The notes below the pieces were generated by a model. It ran no database searches and was not told where the DNA came from. It worked only from the letters and a program-made list of their open reading frames with translations. Shown here one piece after another: positions 1-7,582 of a stretch of 19,458 bases of DNA; the first letter of the stretch is position 1; each line of letters starts with the position of its first letter. Both the position numbers and the translations under genes were made by a program. Source of the DNA: Bacteroidia bacterium (GTDB lineage Bacteria > Bacteroidota > Bacteroidia > SpSt-205); contig JANXCJ010000023.1 in NCBI GenBank assembly GCA_025060275.1, forward strand, positions 1 to 19,458, in the 5' to 3' direction.

Positions 1-1
1 T

Positions 2-694
2 TACTCTTCTCTAAGCTACTATGGAGTTTCTTACTTAGCCGCCTGGACATGGTCAAGCCATAGGAAGTGGATAAACAAATGGGGCTGGATGGGAATAACG
101 ACTGCTGGTATATTAGTAGGGTTGCTCACCTTCAGCATGGGATGGCTGATGAAAAATCAGGGCTGCTGGATACATTACATAAAGGATTCTTTTGTACGCG
201 CAGCTTTGGAAGACTCACCTGTCAAATGGACAGGGTGGGAAGGATGGCCAGGACTTATGCTTCTAATAGGTAGCACATTATTTAGCTGGGCGGCCCGAGA
301 GCATCTTAGACTTCTAATGATAGGACTTCTATGGATGGTTTGGGCACTACTTGTGCTGAAAATTTTCGCATGGCGTGCAGAAGCCCACACTCAAAAGCCC
401 CTACGAGAGTTCTGTCAAGAAGGTGCTCTATCAGGTACGCTTGTCTGGCCAGTAGGCTTCAAAAGCTACATCCCCTTTTTCTATGGTCAAATGCGCATGG
501 AGACCTCCCCACGAGTGATGGGAGATTTTTATCTCTTTGAGCAGTGGTTATTATCAGGTAAGGCTCCCTTCAAAGTGGCATTTATAAGCCGAGTAGATAG
601 ATATGAACCTTTTATAAGAACCTATAGCTTGGAGATAGCAAAGAAGAAAGGAGGATATGTACTCCTAACTTTTCCCACAGCTCCACACCCTTAG
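2..694 (+). CDS. GT39-family membrane glycosyltransferase, C-terminal part (5' end outside window)
   Basis: The reading frame is open from base 2 and has no start in the window; the last 230 residues are present. The visible part has hydrophobic segments at about residues 30-50, 82-96 and 102-122, then a soluble tail. The tail has the layout of the C-terminal domain of Bacteroidota glycosyltransferase family 39 (ArnT/PMT-like) proteins: a short 'IKDSF' stretch with a following 'WxGWE', a glutamine-rich helix, a 'GFKSYIPFFYG' strand-turn and a 'WLLSG' motif. Family members are inner-membrane enzymes that move a sugar from a polyprenyl-phosphate donor to a lipid or protein acceptor on the periplasmic side. 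The catalytic N-terminal acidic loops lie outside the window, so activity and acceptor cannot be judged. The nucleotide-sugar epimerase gene starts 44 bp downstream on the same strand, which suits a shared role in surface glycans, though it appears to have its own promoter. Confidence 0.75.
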   Translation, partial: YSSLSYYGVSYLAAWTWSSHRKWINKWGWMGITTAGILVGLLTFSMGWLMKNQGCWIHYIKDSFVRAALEDSPVKWTGWEGWPGLMLLIGSTLFSWAAREHLRLLMIGLLWMVWALLVLKIFAWRAEAHTQKPLREFCQEGALSGTLVWPVGFKSYIPFFYGQMRMETSPRVMGDFYLFEQWLLSGKAPFKVAFISRVDRYEPFIRTYSLEIAKKKGGYVLLTFPTAPHP

Positions 695-724
695 ATATTG
701 GAGGAGCTCGGCAAAGGCTTTTTG

Positions 725-732
725 TACCTTAG
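725..732 (+). promoter_or_regulatory. -7 promoter element TACCTTAG for the epimerase-pfkA unit
   Basis: This is a one-mismatch match to the Bacteroidota -7 element TAnnTTTG, preceded by a T run (719-723). Only 6 nt separate it from the ATG at 739, so the message would have a leader of a few bases at most. No TTTG is seen at the -33 position. Confidence 0.4.
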
Positions 733-738
733 CTTTCT

Positions 739-1725
739 ATGAGAACAGCCCTTGTGTGTGGTGCAGGTGGGTTTATTGGAAGTCATTTAGTAAAGCGACT
801 CAAAAGTGAAGGACTATGGGTACGCGGAGTAGACCTGAAATATCCAGAATTCTCCCCCTCTGTAGCAGATGACTTTGTTATTGGAGACCTTAGAGACCCT
901 TATTTCGTGCGAAGCGTTATAGATCGCCGATTTGATGAAGTATATCAGTTGGCTGCAGACATGGGAGGGGCAGGCTACGTATTCACAGGAGAACATGACG
1001 CAGATATCATGCACAACTCTGCCCTTATAAACCTGAACGTGTTAGAAGCCTGCTACAAGCGAAATATAAAGCGAATCTTCTACTCCTCTTCCGCCTGTAT
1101 GTACCCTGCTTACAATCAGATGGACCCACAGAACCCCAAGACAGCTGAACATACCGCATACCCCGCCGACCCCGATAGCGAATACGGATGGGAAAAGCTA
1201 TTTAGTGAAAGGCTCTACTTAGCTTTCCATAGAAACTATGGGCTTGAGGTGCGTATTGCGCGCTATCATAATATATTCGGCCCTGAAGGCACATGGGTAG
1301 GTGGACGAGAGAAAGCGCCCGCTGCTCTTAGCCGAAAGGTAGCAATAGCCAAGCTCAAAGGGCTTCCTTATATAGAAGTATGGGGAGATGGTGAGCAAAC
1401 CCGCTCTTTCCTCTACATAGATGAGTGCATAGAAGGCTCCCTACGACTCATGCGTTCAGATTTTACAGGTCCTGTAAATATTGGCTCAGAAGAGATGGTA
1501 ACTATCAATCAATTAGCTCAGCTTATCATGCAGATTGCAGGTGTAAAGCTTGAGATTCGTCATGTAACAGGTCCCATAGGTGTAAGGGGCAGAACTTCTG
1601 ACAACACGCTCATTTACGAAAAGCTAAAATGGAAGCCTTCAGCACCTCTTTACGCAGGTTTAGAAATAACTTATCACTGGATAGAGTCCCAAGTAAAAGC
1701 AGCTATTGAAGCAGGTAAGTTATGA
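739..1725 (+). CDS. GDP-mannose 3,5-epimerase-like SDR
   Basis: A 328-residue extended short-chain dehydrogenase/reductase. It has the NAD-binding GAGGFIGSH loop (residues 8-16), 'LAADMGG' (71-77), 'SSSAC' ending at Cys120, the YxxxK pair Tyr149/Lys153, and 'GGREKAPAA' with Lys192. These correspond in spacing to Cys145, Tyr174, Lys178 and Lys217 of plant GDP-mannose 3,5-epimerase, so all four catalytic residues are kept. The later 'WGDGEQTRSFLYIDEC', 'NIGSEEMV' and 'GVRGRTSDN' blocks are also typical of that enzyme. The expected reaction is GDP-D-mannose to GDP-L-galactose (and GDP-L-gulose) in the cytoplasm, supplying rare sugars for envelope polysaccharide. This fits the glycosyltransferase gene just upstream. 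The stop overlaps the pfkA start by 4 bp (ATGA), so translation is probably coupled. A 3-epimerase or 5-epimerase of another GDP-sugar cannot be excluded. Confidence 0.85.
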   Translation: MRTALVCGAGGFIGSHLVKRLKSEGLWVRGVDLKYPEFSPSVADDFVIGDLRDPYFVRSVIDRRFDEVYQLAADMGGAGYVFTGEHDADIMHNSALINLNVLEACYKRNIKRIFYSSSACMYPAYNQMDPQNPKTAEHTAYPADPDSEYGWEKLFSERLYLAFHRNYGLEVRIARYHNIFGPEGTWVGGREKAPAALSRKVAIAKLKGLPYIEVWGDGEQTRSFLYIDECIEGSLRLMRSDFTGPVNIGSEEMVTINQLAQLIMQIAGVKLEIRHVTGPIGVRGRTSDNTLIYEKLKWKPSAPLYAGLEITYHWIESQVKAAIEAGKL

Positions 1726-2699
1726 AAGAAAGGCTGGGGGTTTTCTGCTCTGGAGGCGACTCACCTGGAATGAATGCAGCTATACGTGCAGTTGTACGTA
1801 CGGCTCTCTACCTGGGGTATGAACCCGTAGGTATCTATCGGGGATATGACGGACTCATTGACGCAGAGATGCAAGTAATGGATGCAAATTCCGTCAGTGG
1901 AATAATCCAAAGAGGCGGCTCTATCCTGCGAGCAGGAAGAAGTAAGCGCTTCTTGACAGAGGAGGGACGGGCACAAGCCTATAAGAATCTAAAAAGATGG
2001 AACATTTCCCGCCTTGTCGCCATCGGAGGAGATGGTACCTTCCGAGGCGCAGCCGCTTTCCTCAGTGAGTATCCCGACCTACAAATACTCGGTATACCCG
2101 GCACAATTGACAATGACCTAAATGGTACAGACCTTACACTGGGTTTTGACACGGCCGTGAATATTGCAGTGGAAGCTGTGGATCGCTTACAAGACACAGC
2201 AGCAGCCATGGGAAGGCTTTTCTTAGTAGAAGTAATGGGCAGAGATTCCGGCTTCATCGCACTTCATACGGCTGTAGCAAGCGGTGCAGAAGCTGTGCTA
2301 ATCCCTGAAACTCCTACAGATTTTAGCGCCATCATAAAGGTCTTAGAGAGAGGCTGGCAGCGAAAAAGAACTTCCTCCATCATTATTGTGGCGGAGGGAG
2401 ACGAGGCAGGAGGTGCACTCAAAACAGCAGAAGAGTTAGAGAAGCGTTTCCCCCACTATGAAATACGCGCTACTATCTTAGGGCACATTCAACGGGGTGG
2501 AGCACCTACTGCCATAGATAGAATCCTCGGCTCTAAGTTAGGTGCAGTCGCTGTGGAAAGACTTCATGAGGGCGCTTCCGGAGCGATGGTAGGCACATGG
2601 GCGAACGAAATAATACTCACGCCCTTTGAAAGAGCAATAAAAGGCTATGCATCCCCTAATCCCCTACTGCTCAAACTCGTGGAAGTACTCTCTTTATGA
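1722..2699 (+). CDS. pfkA: ATP-dependent 6-phosphofructokinase
   Basis: This 325-residue protein has the normal length and order of motifs for bacterial PfkA, which phosphorylates fructose 6-phosphate to fructose 1,6-bisphosphate in glycolysis. Visible are the N-terminal 'GGDSPGMNAAIR' nucleotide loop (11-22), 'GGDGT' (102-106), 'PGTIDND' (126-132) with the catalytic base at Asp130, 'VVEVMGR'-like residues around 169-174, and 'LGHIQRGG' (253-260) near the subunit interface. Gly105 in GGDGT argues for ATP as donor; pyrophosphate-dependent enzymes carry Asp there. The start overlaps the stop of the epimerase gene. At the other end the stop overlaps by 6 bp the stop of the convergent kinase gene, leaving no room for a conventional terminator. 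Confidence 0.95.
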   Translation: MKERLGVFCSGGDSPGMNAAIRAVVRTALYLGYEPVGIYRGYDGLIDAEMQVMDANSVSGIIQRGGSILRAGRSKRFLTEEGRAQAYKNLKRWNISRLVAIGGDGTFRGAAAFLSEYPDLQILGIPGTIDNDLNGTDLTLGFDTAVNIAVEAVDRLQDTAAAMGRLFLVEVMGRDSGFIALHTAVASGAEAVLIPETPTDFSAIIKVLERGWQRKRTSSIIIVAEGDEAGGALKTAEELEKRFPHYEIRATILGHIQRGGAPTAIDRILGSKLGAVAVERLHEGASGAMVGTWANEIILTPFERAIKGYASPNPLLLKLVEVLSL

Positions 2700-4028
2700 A
2701 GCCACCGCTAAATGACTGTAATCGTAGTATGGCAAATACTCACACCTTGTATCTAACTCAACGCCTAACCGGTGGAAAAGATTAAAGAGCCCCAAAAAGG
2801 TGCGATTGAGAAAAAGAAAGTCACGTAGCCCTCGCAGCTCTCGTGTCCGCGCAATCTCTTCGCCAAGTGCATTGAGCTGCTCAAAAAATTCCATCTTACG
2901 AAAATCCATCCTCCCAAGTCTATAGGGCGTGGCTAATGTCTGCGCAAAGCGACTAAAAAGGTCTCTTACATAAGCTCTCTCTTCCGGTGTATCAGTAGAG
3001 CGGTATAAGGCTAATTTTTCAAAAAGCTCGTCTAATTTCTTTTGCTTTCGGGGTTGGTAGATAGCAGGATCACCTAACGCAAAGTAAGCCTTATAAAGCT
3101 CCTCTGGTAAATGTTTAGTGCAACCAAAATCAATAACTCCCAGCATCTTATCCTCACGGAATAAAAAGTTGCCTGGATGGGGGTCAGCATTGACCTGGCG
3201 AAGCTTGTGTATTTGAAAGTTGTAAAAATTCCATATAATCTGTCCGAAATGCTGTCGCTCTTCATAAGAGGGATTCTGGGCTAAATATTCCCGCAAATGG
3301 AGCCCTTCCAGCCATTCCATTGTCAGCACCTTATCCCCACATAGTTCCGGATAGTACTCAGGAAAACGAACGCCCGGAAAATCTCTGCAAAGCTCCTTGA
3401 AGCGTAGAGAGTTTTCTAATTCTTTCTTATAGTCTGCTTCCTCCAAAAACTTCTCTTCCATCTCTTGGAGATAAGGCTCAAGTTCTTCCAAAGGAATCTT
3501 TGTGATACGGGGTGCAAAAGTGCGGAATATCTTCATATCAGACTGTATGGACTCTACTACCCCAGGATATTGAATCTTCACTGCAAGTTTTTTCCCGTCT
3601 TTCCACGCTTCATGGACTTGCCCTAAGGAAGCGGCCCTGACAGCTTGCAGATTGAATTTGTCAAAAACCTTCTCAGGAGGCATACCTATACTACGCTTGA
3701 AAACCTGGACTACCATAGGTCCGCTCATCGGAGGTACGTTATATTGGGCATTTTGCATTACTTCTACGAAAGACTTAGAGAAATTTATAGTGTCTAAGGA
3801 TATGGTCTGAGCTACTTTCAAGGCAGAGCCGCGCAGCTCTGTAAAAGTCTTGAGGAGATCTTCAGCATTTTCTCTATCTAAGTCTTCTTCAGACCCCCCT
3901 TTACCCAGAAGTTTTTTAGCTTGATGCTTTACTACATTAGCCCCTACCCTTAGCCCTCCCTTCAAGAAGTAAGAAGCCCGAGCAATCTTACTGGTAGGGA
4001 GCTTCTCTTGCTCCGTAGGAAGGCTCAT
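2694..4028 (-). CDS. ABC1/AarF/UbiB (ADCK-type) atypical kinase
   Basis: A 444-residue member of the UbiB/COQ8/ADCK protein-kinase-like family, which binds nucleotide and supports isoprenoid quinone synthesis or lipid homeostasis. Motifs in order are a KxGQ-type segment reading KVAQ (71-74), an Ala-rich loop 'RAASLGQVH' (131-139) replacing the P-loop, the ATP-binding Lys151 in 'AVKIQYPG', 'ADPHPGN' (281-287) with the catalytic-loop Asp282, and 'IDFG' (299-302) with the metal-binding Asp300. There is no obvious C-terminal membrane pair like that of E. coli UbiB. The Gly of KxGQ is replaced by Ala73. The start is supported by a perfect -7 element 10 nt upstream. The gene is divergent from the ABC exporter across 71 bp and convergent on pfkA. 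The quinol-oxidising alternative complex III elsewhere in the window means the cell makes a quinone, consistent with this role. Confidence 0.85.
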   Translation of the reverse strand: MSLPTEQEKLPTSKIARASYFLKGGLRVGANVVKHQAKKLLGKGGSEEDLDRENAEDLLKTFTELRGSALKVAQTISLDTINFSKSFVEVMQNAQYNVPPMSGPMVVQVFKRSIGMPPEKVFDKFNLQAVRAASLGQVHEAWKDGKKLAVKIQYPGVVESIQSDMKIFRTFAPRITKIPLEELEPYLQEMEEKFLEEADYKKELENSLRFKELCRDFPGVRFPEYYPELCGDKVLTMEWLEGLHLREYLAQNPSYEERQHFGQIIWNFYNFQIHKLRQVNADPHPGNFLFREDKMLGVIDFGCTKHLPEELYKAYFALGDPAIYQPRKQKKLDELFEKLALYRSTDTPEERAYVRDLFSRFAQTLATPYRLGRMDFRKMEFFEQLNALGEEIARTRELRGLRDFLFLNRTFLGLFNLFHRLGVELDTRCEYLPYYDYSHLAVAS

Positions 4029-4038
4029 AAGATAGGCA

Positions 4039-4046
4039 CAAAGGTA
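4039..4046 (-). promoter_or_regulatory. -7 promoter element TACCTTTG for the UbiB-type kinase gene
   Basis: This is a perfect match to TAnnTTTG on the minus strand, directly preceded by a T run. It ends 10 nt before the ATG at 4028, which predicts a leader of roughly 7 nt. It stands back to back with the exporter's element at 4084-4091. Confidence 0.6.
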
Positions 4047-4083
4047 AAAAATATCGCTAAGGCATACATAATACAGGCTATCC

Positions 4084-4091
4084 TAATTTTG
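4084..4091 (+). promoter_or_regulatory. -7 promoter element TAATTTTG for the ABC exporter gene
   Basis: A perfect match to TAnnTTTG that ends 8 nt before the TTG start at 4100. It predicts a nearly leaderless transcript beginning with a non-AUG codon. Confidence 0.55.
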
Positions 4092-4099
4092 CCCTTGAG

Positions 4100-5794
4100 T
4101 TGAACCCTCTTATTCGTCTATTGTGGCCCTTTTATCAGAAGTATAAGCTCTTAGGCATAGCAGGCATCCTCTTCGTAGCTGCTGTCAATTTATTAGCCCT
4201 ATATCCAGGTTGGGTCACAGGAAAAATCATTGATATTCTGACTGAAATGAGTAGAGCCTCTTCCTATCTTGAGGCTTTACGCTGGATTGGGCTTTATTTG
4301 GGCTCTCTTTTTCTCTTTTCCTTGCTACGAGCTGCACTAATGGTGGGTATGCGTCTCACCTTAGTGGTACTCAGTCGGAGGGTAGAAAGAGAGCACCGCG
4401 CATACCTATTAGAGAGAATCTTTCAGTGGGATTTCTCCACCTTTCGCAAGTACCCCATAGGTGAGCTTATGACACATTTCACAGAAGACCTCAATCGGCT
4501 GCGCAATTTTACAGGCCCTGTCATTCTATATGGCTTGCAGGTAGTCTTCCTCACGCTATTCACCGCAGCTATGATGTTTTATACGAACTGGAAGTTAGCT
4601 TGCCTAAGTTTATTTCCGCTTGGACTTATAGGACCTCTCACTTATGCTCTTCGTCGTCAAGCTATAAAGAGAGGAATTGCACAGCAGGCTGCCTTTGCTC
4701 AGCTCAGTGCTTTTCTTCAACAAGTATATTCTTACCTCCGCCCCCTAAAGGCTATCGCAGACCCTTCCGCTCTCTCTGCGAAGTGGCATCAGCTCTCAAA
4801 AACCCATAAGGAGGCCAGCTTATCCGTAACTCAAGTAGAAACTTACCTCCAACCCTTAGCTATGCTATTCGTGGGGCTGAGCCTCACAAGCGTACTCATA
4901 TACGGGGGGATTTTAGTAGCAAAAGGACAGGTCAGCTTAGGCATAGTAAGTGCTTTTAGCTTATACATCCTTCAGCTCATGTTTCCTCTCGGAGCTATAG
5001 GATGGCTTATAAGCCTTGTTCAGCAAGCAAGAGTAAGTGCAGAGAGACTCTTAGCTCTTCAAGAGCTAATGCCCGAGATAGTTTTTCCCTCTATCTCTCT
5101 AAGGTCTCCGAGTTCTTCAGCCTGGCAGTGGGAAGGTCTTAGCTTCCGCTATACGGATGGGCAAAGTTGGTTATTCAAAGACTTCTCTGGCAGAATTGAA
5201 TCGGCTCAAAAGATAGCTCTTTCTCTCCCCATAGGTGCGGGGAAAACTACCTTGGCCCGCTTACTTACTCGCCAGTTGGATCCCCAAAAGGGCAGGATTT
5301 TTTTTGGAGGTGTCCCCCTCGTAGAATTGAGTCGCAGGGACCTTCGCCGATGGATAGGCTATGTCCCGCAGCAGCCGGTCCTTCTGAGCGGCTCTATTAT
5401 TCAGAACTTGCGCTGGGTCAAACCCGAGGCTTCCATAAAAGAGCTATGGAGCGTATTGGAAGGTGTGGGCTTAGCAGAGGAGATACACGCCCTTCCAAAA
5501 GGATTACACACAGATATCGGCGTATGGGGACAGCAGGTCTCAGGAGGACAACGCCAACGCCTCGCTCTCGCCATGGTCCTCCTCCTGCGTCCTATGGCGC
5601 TTATTTTAGATGAAACTTTTGCACCATTAGACACAGAAAAGATTCAAGAGATTCTTACTTATCTTAAGGCGAACTTCGGGCATGCTACTTGGCTTGTATT
5701 TAGTCATCGCATAGAGGTGCGTCCCTTTGTAGATGTGTGGGGGGAAAGCTTTCAAATTCTCTCCTCCAGCCCCAGAGAAATAGGCGCACGATGA
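4100..5794 (+). CDS. ABC transporter half-exporter (permease fused to ATPase)
   Basis: A 564-residue type IV (ABCB-like) exporter half with a six-helix membrane domain (about 1-310) followed by a nucleotide-binding domain. Seen in the ATPase are Walker A 'LPIGAGKTT' (376-384) with Lys382, a Q-loop at 'YVPQQP' (Gln424/425), signature 'VSGGQ' (480-484), Walker B 'LILDE' (501-505) with Glu505, D-loop 'APLD' (508-511) and switch His536. The first Gly of Walker A is Leu376 and the D-loop differs from the usual SALD, but all catalytic residues remain. It should act as a dimer at the inner membrane; the substrate is unknown. The start is TTG: the frame is closed by TAA at 4058 and no ATG or GTG lies between. 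The last 43 bp overlap the convergent Sua5-DUF488 gene. Confidence 0.9.
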   Translation: MNPLIRLLWPFYQKYKLLGIAGILFVAAVNLLALYPGWVTGKIIDILTEMSRASSYLEALRWIGLYLGSLFLFSLLRAALMVGMRLTLVVLSRRVEREHRAYLLERIFQWDFSTFRKYPIGELMTHFTEDLNRLRNFTGPVILYGLQVVFLTLFTAAMMFYTNWKLACLSLFPLGLIGPLTYALRRQAIKRGIAQQAAFAQLSAFLQQVYSYLRPLKAIADPSALSAKWHQLSKTHKEASLSVTQVETYLQPLAMLFVGLSLTSVLIYGGILVAKGQVSLGIVSAFSLYILQLMFPLGAIGWLISLVQQARVSAERLLALQELMPEIVFPSISLRSPSSSAWQWEGLSFRYTDGQSWLFKDFSGRIESAQKIALSLPIGAGKTTLARLLTRQLDPQKGRIFFGGVPLVELSRRDLRRWIGYVPQQPVLLSGSIIQNLRWVKPEASIKELWSVLEGVGLAEEIHALPKGLHTDIGVWGQQVSGGQRQRLALAMVLLLRPMALILDETFAPLDTEKIQEILTYLKANFGHATWLVFSHRIEVRPFVDVWGESFQILSSSPREIGAR

Positions 5795-7098
5795 AGTTGA
5801 AGCCTCTTTTCAGGAAGTATATGAAAAATTGTGTAACCCGCCTGAGTAAGCTCATCGGAGAGACGAAAGCGATGACAGCGGTTAGGCTCCCCTTCTGCAC
5901 AAAGAAGAGCTATACGCTCATAGCCTTTTGAGATTCTTTCTATCTTCTGTACAAGGTTAGAGAGATTAGGCTGCCATTCATACATGATTCCATTCTCATA
6001 TAGGTCTTTTTGAAGGAAAGATTGAGAAAAATGAGGAAACTTAGGAGAATAGGGATGCTTTCTAATGTCTATTATAGCAGCAATCTCATATCTTCTCAAT
6101 AAATCCATAAAATCTTCCCATCTGTGATTGCTATGTCCTATGGTGAAAAGGCTGGGCGTAGCTGCCCGCCGTAATCGGTCATTCAGCGCTTCCCCTATTC
6201 CATCCAGCGGTATAGTTTGCACAAGGATAAATTCAGTGGGTTCCTGCTCACAATTATGAAGCGTAGCATAGAGCCGACTGGCTGCCTCCTCTACATTATC
6301 TTCATAGGAAAGGAAGTGTACATAACGATGGGAGGGAAGGGAAGAAGGAGGACGGAATAAAACCACTGAAGCATGGGGTTCTAATGGAGGACTTTGCCAG
6401 CCATAAAGCAGAGGTTTGCGCGGAGCATAATGCCGAGGGAACTGCCCTGGAACCTCTGGCTTAGGAGAAAAAGACTTTGTGAAGACCCTCTCTCCGATAA
6501 CTTTCTCTATCTCTTCTTTGGAAACTACACCTGGACGGTATATAAGCAGCCTCCCATTTTCCTCTCCAATAATAGTGGATTCTATACCCGCTTCACATTC
6601 CCCCCCTTCAAGTATGAAGGGAATCTTCCCGGCAAAGTACCTATAAACATGCTCAGCAGTAGTGGGGCTAATAGCCCCAAAGGGATTTGCACTCGGAGCT
6701 GCTAAAGGAAATGGCAGGCGCTGTAGTAAAGCCTGTGTCAAAGGATGATTAGGTGCTCTGACCGCTACACGGGGAAGACCAGCAGTTACAATCTCAGGAA
6801 TCAGGGAGCTTTTAGGCAGTAAAAGGGTAAGAGGACCCGGCCAAAAGCGATGAATAAGCTGACGAGCCCACAAAGGCAGAGAGATACCTAATGCTTCTAC
6901 AGCCTCCATGCCCCCCACATGGAGTATCAAGGGGTCAGAGAAAGGGCGATTTTTAAGAAGAAAGATTTTCTTTACGGCTTCCAAGGACAATCCATTTGCT
7001 GCCAATCCATACACAGTCTCAGTGGGGATCGCTATAACTTCTCCCCTTTCTAAGAAAGTGGCAGCCATCTCTACGTCTTTACTCACGAGCGTCTCCAT
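5752..7098 (-). CDS. sua5: Sua5/YrdC threonylcarbamoyl-AMP synthase fused to a DUF488 domain
   Basis: A 448-residue three-part protein. Residues 1-200 are a YrdC domain with 'IPTETVYGL' (24-32), 'KNRPFSDPL' (49-57), 'APSANPFG' (134-141) and 'ESTI' (173-176). It makes threonylcarbamoyl-AMP from threonine, bicarbonate and ATP, the first step of the tRNA t6A37 modification. 'PGQFPRHYAP' (217-226) opens the Sua5 C-terminal domain, which ends near 314. From 317 a DUF488 domain follows: 'FTIGHSN' (318-324), 'DIRKHP' (344-349), 'PHFS' and 'LLCAEGEP..CHR' (398-410, Cys400 and Cys408). The DUF488 middle segment is short compared with free-standing DUF488 proteins. No stop or frame break separates the parts, so this looks like a true fusion. 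The start overlaps the cdd stop by 16 bp, and the 3' end overlaps the ABC exporter by 43 bp. Confidence 0.9.
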   Translation of the reverse strand: METLVSKDVEMAATFLERGEVIAIPTETVYGLAANGLSLEAVKKIFLLKNRPFSDPLILHVGGMEAVEALGISLPLWARQLIHRFWPGPLTLLLPKSSLIPEIVTAGLPRVAVRAPNHPLTQALLQRLPFPLAAPSANPFGAISPTTAEHVYRYFAGKIPFILEGGECEAGIESTIIGEENGRLLIYRPGVVSKEEIEKVIGERVFTKSFSPKPEVPGQFPRHYAPRKPLLYGWQSPPLEPHASVVLFRPPSSLPSHRYVHFLSYEDNVEEAASRLYATLHNCEQEPTEFILVQTIPLDGIGEALNDRLRRAATPSLFTIGHSNHRWEDFMDLLRRYEIAAIIDIRKHPYSPKFPHFSQSFLQKDLYENGIMYEWQPNLSNLVQKIERISKGYERIALLCAEGEPNRCHRFRLSDELTQAGYTIFHILPEKRLQLHRAPISLGLEERI

Positions 7099-7547
7099 AC
7101 GAAAGCTAGCGGAAGAAGCGATTCAACTCCTTTCATCCGATATACGAAATCAGCAGCCCCAGCAAAAATAAGCGTCCAAGGGTTTTCACTTCTCTGCTGG
7201 TACTCGTACATAACCTGCCTGCAGGCTCCACAAGGCATGATGGGTAGAAGCGAGGCTGAAGCATAAACTGCCACTATTTCAATCTCAGTGACGAGGTTAT
7301 GAGCGCCCAGTGAGAAAAGAAGGGTTCTCTCCGCACACAGTCCACTTGGATAAGCAGCATTTTCTTGATTATTCCCTATCCAGATATCCCCCTTTCTCAG
7401 ATAAGCAGCAGCTCCCACAGGAAAGTTAGAATAGGGTGCATAAGCCTGTTTAGCCGTTTCTACTGCAGCACGTAGGGTGAGCCGCTCCCTCTCGGAAAGC
7501 TCATCCCAGCCTAACTCTTCATACTCCATGCACCAAGAACGCCGCAT
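7083..7547 (-). CDS. cdd: Cytidine deaminase (tetrameric type)
   Basis: A 154-residue protein that hydrolyses cytidine or deoxycytidine to uridine or deoxyuridine in pyrimidine salvage. The zinc site is complete: 'CAE' (Cys71, catalytic Glu73) and 'PCGACR' (Cys106, Cys109). The 'YAPYSNFPVGAA' motif (36-47) near the N terminus is typical of the short, homotetrameric form. The start is taken as the ATG at 7545-7547, which has GGAGG one base upstream and a weak -7-like element before that; a Met at residue 7 is a possible alternative. It is first in a two-gene unit with the Sua5-DUF488 gene (16-bp overlap) and divergent from gyrB across only 35 bp. Confidence 0.93.
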   Translation of the reverse strand: MRRSWCMEYEELGWDELSERERLTLRAAVETAKQAYAPYSNFPVGAAAYLRKGDIWIGNNQENAAYPSGLCAERTLLFSLGAHNLVTEIEIVAVYASASLLPIMPCGACRQVMYEYQQRSENPWTLIFAGAADFVYRMKGVESLLPLAFVWRRS

Positions 7548-7551
7548 GCCT

Positions 7552-7559
7552 CCAAAATA
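7552..7559 (-). promoter_or_regulatory. Weak -7-like element TATTTTGG for cdd-sua5
   Basis: One mismatch (seventh base G) to TAnnTTTG, with 4 nt to the cdd ATG. It shares the 35-bp spacer with the gyrB element and is the least certain of the set. Confidence 0.25.
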
Positions 7560-7569
7560 GGTTTTTTTG

Positions 7570-7577
7570 TAGCTTCG
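7570..7577 (+). promoter_or_regulatory. -7 promoter element TAGCTTCG for gyrB
   Basis: One mismatch (seventh base C) to TAnnTTTG, preceded directly by a T7-G run. It ends 5 nt before the gyrB ATG. An in-frame TAG lies immediately upstream of that ATG, so the start cannot move 5'. Confidence 0.5.
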
Positions 7578-7582
7578 CCTAG

